A stretch of 64,000 nt of DNA, from contig JAYXKI010000003.1 of assembly GCA_037892935.1 (NCBI GenBank), positions 682,001 through 746,000 on the forward strand, in the 5' to 3' direction. Under the pieces are notes generated by a model. The model did no database searches and was not told the DNA's origin. It saw only the letters and a program-made list of their open reading frames with translations. Both the position numbers and the translations under genes were made by a program. This stretch comes from Phlebopus portentosus. Its lineage: Eukaryota; Basidiomycota; Agaricomycetes; Boletales; Boletinellaceae. This document shows positions 11,765 to 23,609 of the stretch, piece by piece (the first letter of the stretch is position 1; each line of letters begins with the position of its first letter).

Positions 11765-13274
11765 ATGCCTCGCGATATAAAGTGAGCAGCTTGTGTGTCA
11801 AATACCAAATAATGCTCATTCCAACCTCAACTATTCCAGAGGCAAGAAACGCGCAGCTGTTGCACCAGAACCTCCTCCAAGTACAGCTTCAACCTCGTCT
11901 TTGTCCCCTCCGCCAGAGGAACAGCCAAAGCTGAAGAGATGTACGCAGCTAAAATTTACATTACACTTCTGGAATCTAATGTCTAATTATGACATATTAT
12001 AGCCAAACGAGCAGAAACAAGACTTTGTCCAGTATGTGAAGAGAAGATACCAATACGACTACTCGGAATGCACGCAGAGTGGGAGCTGAAACGGGTTGAG
12101 GAGATTCTGATCAACGTGGGACCTTTAGCACAAACATCGGTTATGCCGGAATCCGGGTGAGTCTGCACAGACCTCCTTCATGATTCATCTAATTAACTTG
12201 GTCGGTTATAAGTCTAACCACAGGTCGACGCGGAGCAGCTGTGAAAGCCCGACGGTCTATCAACCCGCACGGTGATCCAGACATGAGCACTGTCGAACAA
12301 ATAGAGAAGACTCTAAAACTTCTCAACCGGAATCGCAAACACCGAAACGCACGACTGAAAGAGATCATCGCGCAGGATGAGGACGAGCGGCCGCATGCTA
12401 AGAATGCTAACAGAGGCAATGAGCTGACGTGCCCTATATGCCTTACTGTCGTGCGAGGCGACCCGGATGTGATTGATGCGCATGTGGATGCGTGCGTTGC
12501 GAATGCGAGTCGGTTACAGGCGGAAACGGAGGAAAGAGAGAGAAGAGAAAGAAGTGGAACTGATCATGACACTTGGACGGAGATTGAGGTGGATGGTGAG
12601 ACGAGGATACATCTGAACGATGTGAATGGGTTGCGGAGGATAGGTGTTCACGTCAGAGACCAGACGCAGGTGGACATTGAGGACGAAGTAGATGTAGATG
12701 GGGAGGATGAGTTTGGTGTTGCCCAATTCACAGAACAGGACGTCATGAACCCTATTTCCGACCGACACATTAGTGTAGTGGACAAGGACGATGAAGGGGA
12801 AGACGACGTGAGAACTTTACGAGACTTGGTCGCGCAAGGAAAAATCATTACTCGCAAGGCAGTCACGCCAGACCTGGATGGCGTACGCACAGAAGTCGAG
12901 CAAGTAATAGGCGTCGGCGACACAGACAGAATAAACCACGCCATCACTATAGCACGAAAAAGTGGAGACACGGCGAAGCTTCTTGTCGCCCTGGAAGACA
13001 AAATCAAGCATATTGTGCGTAACTTACTTACATCCTTTCCTTCCTCATGTCGGTTCTTTAACATTCAATTTCGCAGGAATCAATGCGCGTCTCCTCGTCA
13101 ACTTCCTTACTTTGTCGAATCTGCCTTGATCCATACAATGAGCCTACCGTGTCAACTGGTTGTTGGCATACTTGTTGTCGAGAATGTTGGCTTCGATGTC
13201 TTGGTTCTACAAGACTCTGTCCAATATGTAAGCGTATCACGGCTGCAACTGAGCTACGACGAGTCTATCTGTGA
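11765..13274 (+). CDS. RNF220-like RING E3 ubiquitin ligase
   Basis: Probable RING-type E3 ubiquitin ligase. Five exons join in frame (11765-11781, 11840-11940, 12003-12156, 12213-13014, 13077-13274; 423 residues). Three cysteine modules are visible: an N-terminal CPVC...H element (LCPVCEEKIPIRLLGMHAEW), a central C2H-C element (LTCPICLTVVRGDPDVIDAHVDAC) split here only by naming it at 12421-12492, and a C-terminal C3HC4 RING (LLCRICLDPYNEPTVSTGCW, then CCRECWLRC and CPICKRI). The protein ends TELRRVYL. The order of modules, the spacing in the RING and the LRRxYL end closely resemble animal RNF220, a nuclear ligase. An acidic linker lies between the second and third modules. The intron before exon 4 uses an AAG acceptor. 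Substrate unknown. Confidence 0.85.
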
Positions 13275-14384
13275 ATTGAATCTTGCTTTTGAAACATTAA
13301 CGTTGACGCTTTGCTCATTGCTTTCACTCATTTGTATGTTTATCATATGTGGCACTATAATGTAAAAATTATTAGTTATCATTCCGTAACGCATCGGAAG
13401 AGCAGAAATAAGGATAGAGAATTAAAAGATCATATCTGGCCTCGTTCGTCGTCGCATCAAACAAGCCAGCGAAACCAGAGCCAATATAGGTATACAGGAC
13501 GGCTAAGTCAAGCCCGCACGCAAGCAAGGCAGGTTCCTCGTCGCGCAGATCGGGTACGCAAGGTACAACCACGGAAGTTTGAATCATTTAATGTAGATAA
13601 AGAATTGCACTCACTTTCAGCGCTTTTTGCTTCCTATTGCGCTTCCCAGAAACGTAGAAGACGGTCAGACATGCATGAGAAGTCAGGCGAATGAATGAGG
13701 GTGGAGGTAGTCATGGCGTTGATTAAGCAAAGCATGTGCAAACGGAGCATACGTTACATGGGGGTGAAGCGGGAGGTGACTGCGAGCAAGTCTATGGCTC
13801 TTACTCGGAAGAAGGTAAACAAATGCGTTTTTCAGGCTAATGGACTGAGAAGTCTAAGTTTGCGGTTCCACGTCAGTTTTCGAATCGCTTCGCTTTAAAG
13901 GCACCTTCGAAGAACGCACTTTATGAGAGATGGCTGTGGGTTACTCCTTGTGTACCCGATGTAGATGATACACGGTATCCATATGTATTGCAGTGCAGTC
14001 TGTAGAATTGGAATAAAAGTAGATATGGGTTTCAAGTCTCTCAAAGGCGAAGAAAACACGAAAACGCGCGTACGTGACCAACGTCGATGACTTTTGCGAT
14101 GCGTTCCTTTAATATCGTTGAGTCAGTGAATGTTTATGAGGAGCTTGGGATGATAGAGAATTCACTTTTGCCTCTTCCGAGGGAGTGAGATAGGACGTTA
14201 GGCTCGGCATCGTGGTCGTCTTTGAGTTTGAGCAACTTGAAGCAAAGCAAAGGAACTGAAGCGACCGACAACGTGACCTTGCAGATCGTGGACTTCCCAT
14301 ATTTGGGACAGAATGATTTTTCGTTTTCGAAGCGAACTTTGAAAAAGCATACGCCGCGTCTTCATATCACAACGCTCGCAAAAA
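13275..14384. other. intergenic, 1.1 kb upstream of eIF3f
   Basis: Spacer between two plus-strand genes; it should contain the eIF3f promoter. A 71-codon ATG-initiated open frame lies on the minus strand at 13372-13587, but I recognise no family and see no support beyond openness. Confidence 0.5.
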
Positions 14385-15591
14385 ATGCCAATCGGGCAAA
14401 CTTCGTCTGCGTTGAACTTGCAAAACTTGAACTCAGGGACTATTTCCAACCCAACGTATGTCTTTCGTTAAGTCTGAAGTATAAGAATAAAAACATAATC
14501 ACGACATTGTTACAACAGGCGATCTATCCAAAATGTTATAGTTCACCCCGTCGTACTATTCAACATCCTCGACCACTACCTCCGGCGAAAAGACTCTCAA
14601 GAGCGCGTGATAGGCACACTCCTTGGTACACGCACGGAGACAGAGATCGAGGTGCACAATTGCTTTGCCGTCTTGCATAGCGAGACGACCGAGCAGGTGG
14701 CGGTGGACCAGGATTACCATCGTACGGTGTATGATTTGCACCATAAGGTGCATCCAAAGGAGATTATCGTTGGCTGGTGAGTATTGGCTTGATTGAAGCG
14801 AAAGACGAGGGAAAGTTACGACGTTCATTTGTTACTTGACTTGTATGCAGGTACTCGACTGGTTCAAATTTGAACACATACTCTGCCCTAATTCAGTACT
14901 TCTACTCACAAGAGACTGCGCCACACCCTGCTGTGCATATTACACTGAATACTGGGACGGAGGAAGGGGGCGAGCCAGGTGTAAAAGCTTTCCTCAGGTA
15001 CGTCCATCTGTGAATTCTATTTGGTGGAAGCGTTATTCGTGATTTCATTTTGTAAAGCTCACCTGTGGGCGTCTACCCTAAACCCGAAAACTGTGTCTTC
15101 GTTCCCATTCCTTGCGAACTCCGCTTCAACAACTCAGAACGAGGAGGGCGTACGTTCCTGTATTAAGCTTGCTTGATCAATATGCTGATATAGTGGTTTT
15201 CAGTCGACATTCTCACCAAATCGCTCTCGTCAACTTCTCCATCAATAACAAACGCCTTGAGCGACATCGAAGTACTCGAACGTTCGGTACAGATGGTATC
15301 AGAAATGTTAGACCGAGTCCTCTCATATGTGCGATCTGTGATCGCCGGAGAGATAAAAGGCGACCCAGCAATTGGTCGTTACTTGTTGGAAACGTTCGCT
15401 ATGAGTACAGAAGGGTTGGATCAAGGTAGTTTTGCAAGGAGCTTGCAGGTAAGTCTTTTGCAAGTCTTGCTATGAAGAACATTACAGAATTATGTGTTAC
15501 ATTACAGGACACACTTATGATCTCTTACCTCGCGAACCTCATCCGGTCGCAAGCCGAAGTATCTACACGTTTACAGCTCGTCACTTCATAG
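14385..15591 (+). CDS. eif3f: translation initiation factor eIF3 subunit f
   Basis: MPN-domain subunit of the eIF3 complex, which loads mRNA on the 40S ribosome in the cytoplasm. Six exons (14385-14455, 14519-14776, 14851-14997, 15058-15149, 15204-15448, 15508-15591) add up to 298 residues, about the family size. The MPN core starts at NVIVHPVVLFNILDHYLRR and continues with RVIGTLLGTRTETEIEVHNC, HPKEIIVGWYSTG, VYPKPENCVFVPIPCELRF. The JAMM metal-binding residues of active MPN+ enzymes are not obvious, as expected for eIF3f. The helical C-terminal part holds VLERSVQMVSEMLDRVLSYV and ISYLANLIRSQAEVSTR. I chose the ATG at 14385 because the preceding frame runs into stops and it joins through intron 1 to the conserved core. 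Confidence 0.95.
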
Positions 15592-18475
15592 GTCTCCGAT
15601 GTATGATAGAGAAGGCACCACATTGCTGCATTTGTTGTATTTCCGCTTTGTTATTGATTCGTTAGAAACAGTTGACTCGACGAAATGCCGGCACCGTTCT
15701 CCCCGAACTTCGTCTTCTTTTGCCTACAAGCCAATTTTGTAGGAATGACAAATGCGGAGCGAGTGCGAATTTGAGGCGAATGCCTTTTTCAGTAGCATGC
15801 TGGCCTTGGTCGACTTCTCTCTATCGCTCTATGACTAAACTGGCTCTCTACCTCATATGAATCTTTGACTTTGGCGAAGCTTTTCCTTGTTGACAGAACT
15901 TTACGCCTGCTGCACGAGTATAAATGGACGCAATCCTGTCAGTGTCTCTTCTTCATTGATGAATTTCTGAACCGATAATCTAGTATGATCGCCGTCCATT
16001 CTTACAGGATCTCGTGCCGACTCTGCGTCTGTTAACAAACGGTTAACGCTGACTGATCTTGTGCCTCTTGACGTAACAACGTTGTACATGTTCCGAGAGC
16101 GAAAGGTGAAGGATGAAAAGGAAGTTACCTTTTCAGTCCTGCACTTCCACGTTGCGTGGCTTGCTCCGACATCCCCTGATTGCATGGCGACATGTATCTT
16201 TATCCCGACCAATCATCGACATCGTAGCTGAAAAATTCAGGCGCCTCTCTGATCTTCTCTACAGATATCCTCTTGCCGAACCCACCCTGCTTTGTCCTAT
16301 TTTGTGGTCATGCCAATTCGGCTCACAGATTCCTGGAGCTTCCTGCCAGATTTGGTCACTTAATCTATTTTCGCCCATCCAGGCGCGCGAGGAAGCAAAA
16401 GGCCAGCCTCCGTCTACTTTCGCCGACGCGCATGAACGAATGAACTCATGCAAAGGCGCCGTCGGTGCATGTATGTTCCTATTTTTGGCAATCGCCTCCC
16501 TTTGGAAGTGCGCTTATGTGTCTCTATAAAGCAAGAGTCTGATATTGGTCTGTCCTCATGGAGTCACTACGAGTCGAACTTCGTAATTATGACTGCTTCT
16601 GAACGAGCCTGACCAAGACGCGCAACAATCTTAAAATAGGCGAAGTCCTTGAGAGGCCATTCGCTCTTCTGTCTCCGTCAACCTTTCGCGCGAAGAGTCC
16701 GAGGCTTATTGCTTTCAGCATGTTCTGATTGGACAGCGTCAAAGGACGTTCGACCTCTAAAGTCTTTATTGGGAAGGCAAAAAGATTCCTCTCGGACCCG
16801 CTCAATGTATCGGCTTGGTTTGTTCATTCTTCGCCGTCTAAATCTGACTCATTGAGGGCATGTCGGTCGGCTTATTTCTCCTAATTTGGCAAACGAACTC
16901 GAACTATAAAGACTGTATAATCTCTTTTGACTCCTTAAGATCACTCGCCTTGGCTCTGTCAGAAGCTTTCTTCCGCGATTCTGTGCTTATACCTGATAAC
17001 CGTCGAGTTGCGAAAATCATGCGTCGCTGCACCGCGCTTACAGTCCTTTCCCTGAAAGCATTCATCTTTGTCGGTGCCCAACCGATTAGGTCACCTGTCA
17101 GTGAGTTGTTTGCTTGCGAAGAATTATTAGCTAACAGCCACAAGGCCAGGTAGCTGAAAGTGCGATATTGGAGTGTCCTGTGAGTACGAGACCTTCATTA
17201 CGATGCGCCTCAACTTATCCAAAGCGTTGAGTTTCATGAAGGCATACTAAGCTCGAGAGGGTTGTCAGCTCAGACTTTCAACGTCAACGTCCATGGTACT
17301 GTGAACATGGTACGATACTTTGTCCACCTCGCTTTCTTCTTACAAGTAAGCTAACATACCTACTGCTAGAATTTCTACGAGTCCGAAGACGAAGACAATT
17401 CAAGACAAAATTCCTCTAGTCGTGAAGTGCAAAGTCTTGCAGAGGTCAGTCCTCCGATTGTTACATCTAGTTTCGTCCAGCACCTAAAGGCAAGGCAGGC
17501 GAACACCCAGCTTTCGGATGACTGTCCGTCCGACGCTTCATGTATCGAGCCGAACACGATTATCGCAACGGAAAGTGATATTATCTCATTCACTTCTGGA
17601 GGATCTTCCGTAAGCATCATTTTCCATTGTATCCCGACAGTTTAGGCGGCTCATCGGAGACATCGTCGCAGACCTTGGCGCCGACTTTGAACCGGATCCC
17701 TTCGAAAATGACTACAGCAAATATCCCGAAGACTACTACGACAGTGCGAGCAGCTTTTTCCGCAGCATAATTTGTGATTCTCACATATGTATCCTGTCTA
17801 GGTGCCGTGTGAGGATTGTCCAGGAGCAGCCGCTGCAGCAGGATCAGAAAGTGCTGCTGTGGCCCAATAACGTAGGCCCTCAACCTGTCAGTTCATATGC
17901 AGATGTCGTCTTCTGAGCCTAGACGCTTCAGGACTTTTTAGCAAATACAATTGTTCGAGAAAGTCCAGAGCCTCACCGTCTCATAGTGCGCTTTCTCTTT
18001 CGATGTTTGAACCGCTCAACAACAACTAGAAGCCGAATTGTGTCTTGAGGATGCCTCTCAAGCAACCTTTTTCTGGTTCTAGGCTCTTGTTTAATCTGTG
18101 TAGCACGCATCCCTTCACAGGTTATCTATTCTCCGCCCGTTTGCACTCCAGCGGCATTTTCTCCTTTGCTTTGTGTCTTTCTTACAGTGGTATATTTAGT
18201 GTGCCCGCAATGGGTCGGCAGCACTGAACAGGAAGTTTCCCACGTTTTGACTCATAATCTATGCGAATTGCTTCCGTTTCATTTTTGCTCACTTTCCTCC
18301 ACCACGCCGATACCGTTCCTCGTAGCTACGCTCCCGTATTACAAAACTTGAATTAAGTGTTAGCCTAGAGTTTTGGCTGGACTATTGGCATGGTGGGCTC
18401 GCGTTGGTTTCTGGCGTCAAAGCTGAATTCTATCAAACTTCGGTTCCCAATCCGGAAGAGCGCCAAATCAGCAAG
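15592..18475 (+). other. unresolved stretch with coding-like patches, possible decayed or multi-exon gene
   Basis: No coherent gene could be built in these 2.9 kb, but plus-strand patches look coding. Examples: ELYACCTSINGRNP joined across a plausible 46-nt intron to YDRRPFLQDLVPTLRLL near 15900-16035; RKVKDEKEVTFSVLHFHVAW near 16100; an open stretch from the ATG at 16558 interrupted only by TGA at 16600-16602 and 16726-16728; a leucine-rich patch (SLRSLALALSEAFF, MRRCTALTVLSLKAF) near 16930-17070; and an acidic patch FYESEDEDNSRQNSSS near 17372. An intron at 17310-17369 looks good, but the next candidate (17610-17640) is only 31 nt. Either this is a many-exon gene of an unfamiliar family, or a degraded one. 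Some patches are also open on the minus strand. Confidence 0.3.
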
Positions 18476-20531
18476 ATGACTGTAAACTTGACAAAGAGCG
18501 CTCAAACGCCCTCTCGTACTATTTCTGAGCCCCTCCAATCTGTGTCTTCCTTTGTGCAAAGGTCTCTAGCAATGGAGGAGTCTCTTTATTCACCGCCCGG
18601 AAGTGCCCCTTTGGGCGCGTCTATTCCAAATCTTCCTCACGCACTCTCTGTTTCTCTTCCAACGTGGCAAGATAACGTCGATTGGGCAGAAGCAAACGCG
18701 AGAGTCGTGGATGTCATGTCCACGGGGTACCCACGTTTTTTCGTGCAGAGGAACATTCAGAAGGTTTGAGCAAGCTATTAAACTCGTATTATGCCAGGCT
18801 CATTATGTCTAACGCAGCTAGCAAGGCTTTGTTTGGAGGCAGCGCAGAATCAAACAGATACGGCTATGCTTTTCCCTACAGAGCGTACCGCTCGAGAATG
18901 CATTCCGTACATGAAACGGATGGAACCAAGATCCTCAGCTCAGATGATCCATTTCGAGCTTCACAGCGAGACGGACGCTCCACCTCCTGAGAGCGGTGTG
19001 GAGCTTTATGCAGTCTTCTTCAGGCCAGAGCTTTGGAAGATCGCAAAGTCATTCTGGCAGCATGCTGGAATGGGCATCTCCAGCCGTTATGCCGACATGA
19101 TTCTTGATCAACTGGAGGCTGGTTACAAGCTGGATATAGTCGAGAAGCCTCCAACGAATGAGCTGGTATGAGAATATCAAATCTATGGGCTTCGTGATCT
19201 GCCACCTTTTCTGACCTCTTCTTCATTCACAGAATATGGATTCTCGGGCGCAAGAAGAGAAGTGCACTCTGAGGCGCAGAATAGCAAACCTAATCAACGA
19301 CAACCGATGTCGCCCCAGTCCATCATTAAGAGAGCAAAGCCTTGGAAATGAACCAGCAGAAGAGGACCATGTTTTCCTATATCCGACAGGGATGTCCGCG
19401 ATCTGGCATGCACACCAGCTGAGCTTGGCCTTCTCATCAGGAAGCAAATGTATCTGTTTTGGGTCTGTCGTTGTTCCGTACATGAACTAATCTAGGGACT
19501 AATGAGTTCCGGTAGTTTTTCTTACACCGATACGATCAAAGTCATTGACCGCTGGGGTTCTGGGTCAGCCAATTTCTTCGATGGCCCGGATACTAACCTT
19601 GAGGCCCTTGAGAAATTTCTGCCTAATTGTCCTACCGCTGCGCTCTTCTGCGAGGTTCCATCAAACCCGCTTTTGCAAACGCCAAATTTACCGCGGCTTC
19701 GAGCACTTGCTGATAGATTCGGCTTCTTAATAGTCGTGGATGAAACGGTTGGCAACTTCATCAATGTAGATGTGTTTCGGTATGCGGACATTATCACAAC
19801 GAGCTTGAGCAAATTGTTTAGCGGAAGCGCAAATGTCATGGGTGGAAGGTAAAACTTTTTGCAGGAATCATTTCAGTGCTTCGTGCTAAACAAAATATTC
19901 CCCGGGTTGCAGTCTAGTTATCAATCCGAATTCCTCGCACTTCTCGTTCATGAGCGCTCATCTCAAGAAGACATATGTTGACGATTACTATTATGAGGAT
20001 GCTGTGGTCGTGGAAGCAAATTCACGTAATTTCGCGGAACGTGTTGTTATCATCAATGCTAATGCCGTTGCCGTCTGCGAGTTCCTGAGAACCCGATCAT
20101 TGACATTCGCTGGTCCCCGCGGTCCGAACCCGTCTTCTGATTGGCACGATTTCGTCATCAAAGATGTATTCTTCCCGAAGTGGGTGACCCGGGAGAACTA
20201 TGATCTTTGTCGCAAACCGGGTGCTGAGGACAGCTTTGGACCTCTTTTCTCCCTTACCTTCACTTCTCCGGAGGCTTCGCATGCTTTCTTTAATTCACTC
20301 CAATGTGCCAAGGGGCCATCCTTGGGAACAAACTTCACTCTTGCGTGCCCGTATACTATCTTGGCCCACTATAATGAGCGACCATGGGCGGCAGCATATG
20401 GAATCGAAGAAGGAATCGTGCGTCTAAGTGTAGGAATGGAAGGACGAGAAGTGCTGATGGAGTGGATACACATCGCGTTGATGGAGGCTGAGAGATACTC
20501 AACGATGAATACATGCTCAGATACAGGATAA
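18476..20531 (+). CDS. cystathionine gamma-synthase
   Basis: Pyridoxal-phosphate enzyme of the transsulphuration route, joining cysteine with an O-acyl homoserine to give cystathionine in methionine metabolism. It is the fungal STR2/MET-7 type. Five exons (18476-18763, 18818-19165, 19233-19462, 19516-19848, 19913-20531) join in frame to 605 residues. Conserved blocks: PHALSVSLPTWQDNVDW, STGYPRFFVQRNIQKLA, AMLFPTERTARECIPYM, VFLYPTGMSAIWHAHQ, CEVPSNPLLQTPNLPRL, VVDETVGNF, TSLSKLFSGSANVMGG (PLP-binding lysine) and GPSLGTNFTLACPYTILAHY. The third intron uses a GTCTGT donor. The ATG at 18476 is the first in frame; a second one at 18572 is possible. The 3' end converges on the next gene with a gap of only 116 bp. 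Confidence 0.94.
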
Positions 20532-20647
20532 ACCTACACAATGAAGGGACGATTGCACGAAAATATCACCTGCCAAACTTACTCGTCAACGAGCGTGTTG
20601 GAGATTGTTGGATGTCCATTTTAAGGATAGAATTTGATATATGCCAA

Positions 20648-22494
20648 CTACTGCCGCTCATGTTCGGTCAACATTTCAAGCTCGTACCCTGGGTTCTGCG
20701 GCGCCCGTCCCCGACCATAGCCATAGCGACTCTGCGGATAATCCCTCCTTCGGCTCTTGTCATTGGAGTCGTTGATGTCAATGTCCTCACCAAGATCTCC
20801 TACCAAGAGAGTTCGACGGGTGCGAGCATCGCCTTTGACACTGAAGAAAGAAGTGTTCATCGAGACGGGTTCTTGGTTGTTGGCACGTTTCAAATTCAGC
20901 ATCAGTCGACATATCATAACTGTCGTGATGACATTTGTGAACGGTGCGTTTGCAAATTTGAGGTCCACCTATAGCCCACGCCCGACGTCAAACACAAAGC
21001 AGTAGTTAAGTGAGACACCCGAAGCGTACCGGTGCGACCTAATACGACACGGCAAGAGGGATTGAGCTACCGTTAGGTGAGAATAAACAGGGGCTTACGA
21101 TGTAAGTCACAACATTCGCAAGATTCACAATGAATATGACCCTGCCGCGCATTGCAGTTAGGGTGAGCTGCATGTGGAGGGTAACAGCATGTCTTAGACC
21201 TACAAGAAATACATGACTCCTGTTGCAACAGATGCTAGTTAGATAACTACGGAACCGTGTAATGACATAGGTGGCTTACCATCTCGGAGCATTACGTTTA
21301 GGATACCTCCCTTCATAGGTCCGTATCTTCGCAGTCGAACTGCTCTAGCGATCGTCATTATGAAGATTAGGGTCGGAAATATGAGCTGTCCCATCCAGAA
21401 TACAGCGAATCCTTATGCAAGTTCAAAAGAGAGAATGTCGTTAAAAAATGGTTACTTACTGATGCCTCTAAATATCATTTTACAGAAGGTTATAAGTCAA
21501 GGTGAATGGCTATGTCGGAGAATCTTACTGATTTGATTTTCCTGTTAGGATGCAACCAATCGCCCCTGTCATAACATGATTCAGATTCCAGTAACCGTGA
21601 AGCACTAAGGGACCTCACATGAAGGGAGAGGGACAGGAACACCTCCGTCAACAGCCCACTTGAGGTGTGTTAGAAATTTCTTGTGTGTGGTGGCTGATCT
21701 CACTCACGCTCTCCAACGCGATTTCCGAAATAAAGAACGGGAATAATACGACTATGACCCACTAGAAAACATTTTAATTGGTAAACAACGATAGGAACAG
21801 ATTCCACATACCCAAGCTTGTCCGTAGAGAGCGTAAACACGGAGCGAAAGGGTCAGGCCGGACGCAACATTTGATATGATCTGCATTACGCCAGGAAATT
21901 TCACGAAATGGAGACACCTGAGATTTTTTTTTCAGTATGAGAGCCCGATCCGACGGTTTTTGAGCCCACTCACTGCTATAGATTCATATAGTGTCAATGT
22001 TAGCAAGATCAATTAAGAGTCCGTATATGCTGGACAAACCTGCTGAGAGAACGGGACATGGAAGCCTGAAGTGGAATGAAGCGAACCGTGCAACTGAAGA
22101 CGAAACAAATACGCACCTATCAGAGTCGGGAACAGCGAGAAATACAAAGTGTATCGGTTCTACCATCTCTGTTAGTCTTGCACCCTAGAACATCATTTTT
22201 ACACGCACCAAGAACCATAAGGCGGTAGGGAATGTGAACTTTCGTCTCCAGAATGTATCGATTTCTCTATCGAGGGTAATGAAGTATTCGTAGAGGGCAA
22301 ACGCTTTTTGAGAAATGGCATTCAGTCGGGTAAAATTGGATGTGTTCTGGAAATATTCACCATAACTTGCGGTGGTGTACTGCTTTACAGCCAGTCTACA
22401 TTGGCAGCCAAGTCCTTTCAGCCATTAGTGACAGATGATAGCAATATAGCACTCACAAGTGTCGAGCCGCTGTAGTGGTCTGCTCTGGGTCCAT
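20648..22494 (-). CDS. DUF6533-type seven-transmembrane protein, copy 1
   Basis: Member of a large basidiomycete family of multi-pass membrane proteins with an N-terminal DUF6533 motif; function unknown. The ATG at 22494 opens MDPEQTTTAARHL, then a 61-nt intron, LAVKQYTTASY, a 57-nt intron with an AAG acceptor, and the signature ALYEYFITLDREIDTFWRR. Later hydrophobic blocks include LNRYTLYFSLFPTLI, HFVKFPGVMQIISNVASG, LSLRVYALYGQAW, WVIVVLFPFFISEIALES and FAVFWMGQLIFPTLIFIMT. The final cytosolic exon starts FANAPFTNVITTVMICRLML and ends at a stop at 20648-20650. At least eight introns are needed and those around 21890-22130 are not settled. I see no disabling mutation in the exons I could read. 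A paralogue lies immediately downstream in window coordinates. Confidence 0.75.
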
Positions 22495-23609
22495 AGCGGA
22501 GAAGCGGGGCGTGATTGCCAGGGTGGTTGCTTAGAGGGCACTGCCTTAGAGGAGGCTGGCACGCTATAAAGGCTGACAGCGATTCTAATTTTACTCTGGA
22601 CTGCCATTCGACTTCTCCAGAGTATCACTATCCTATTTACTGGTCGCGGCATTGAAACTTGCGTGGGATAGATCTTATGATGGGCAATGCGACCGATCAT
22701 CAATACCTCCGACAGACTATTCAGATGGACCACCCGCGCGTCTGTCCACAGCCTATCAGAGCATTCCGCTGCTTCACGCAGGCACGGAAGAAAGATACAA
22801 GAGGACAGAAGGCACACAAGCTTCCAGAGGTTTGTGTCTTCCATGATATGGTCATGAAGTGAGGCAATGTCTCAACGCGGCAACTCTTGACAAATCTGCA
22901 GTCAGCTTCTTCCCCCATGACCGTAGTAGGCTAGGGTGAGAATCGTTGGTAAGAACTCATGTGCTTTCATCGGGTTCTGGCGAAGTCGCCAAAATTGTGC
23001 ACCGAAACCTGCACCGGCACAGTTCTCTTCAGGACGTTATTGTAAATCAACTTCACATTTTACTCGGGAAATTTGTCCACAGAGAACTTATACGACGTAC
23101 AGCACTTGACAGTCGCGCCCCGCCAGGTCTGACAGGATGATAATTGTCAAGTAGCCACCGTGATTAGATGATGGGAGCGTTTGAAATGCATTTGGCTGGG
23201 CAGTGAACTCAAAATGCATTTCTTTAGAACGAGGTTTTGTAATTTACCCTCGCAACAACGTATTTGCACAATGAAAAAAAAATTCTCAAAATGCACGTGA
23301 CTTTGCGAACACACGAACCCACTCGGTCGACACCGATGAACAACTTGAAAGAGGACAGATGTGCATAATCCAAGATGCAAAGACACATCGCACCACTATC
23401 ACACTTCGCTTTCCGACTCGGACTTTGGATGCTAAAATTAGAGTGACTCTACTACTAATGCTGTCGTGAGAATGAAGAATTTGAAACTGCCATGGTTCGG
23501 TACAACTATTGAGCTATGATTTGCCGTCTATATCATCGATGAGACATTAGTATCTAATTCGAGTTCCGTTTCTTCTTCAGACTGTATCCAGGTTTCGACC
23601 TGCCTTGGA
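22495..23609. other. intergenic between the two 7TM copies
   Basis: This 1.1-kb spacer between the tandem paralogues should contain the promoter of copy 1. Open frames here (for example a 139-codon minus frame overlapping the copy 1 start) have no family resemblance. No transposon ends are visible. Confidence 0.5.

Noticed and set aside
13372..13587. 71-codon ATG-led minus-strand frame between the RING ligase and eIF3f genes
   Set aside because: No family resemblance, no second exon that fits and no clear promoter or poly-A context; could be chance.
22425..22844. 139-codon minus-strand frame overlapping the start of 7TM copy 1
   Set aside because: It has a frame different from the 7TM start (ATG at 22494), and its upstream part resembles nothing.
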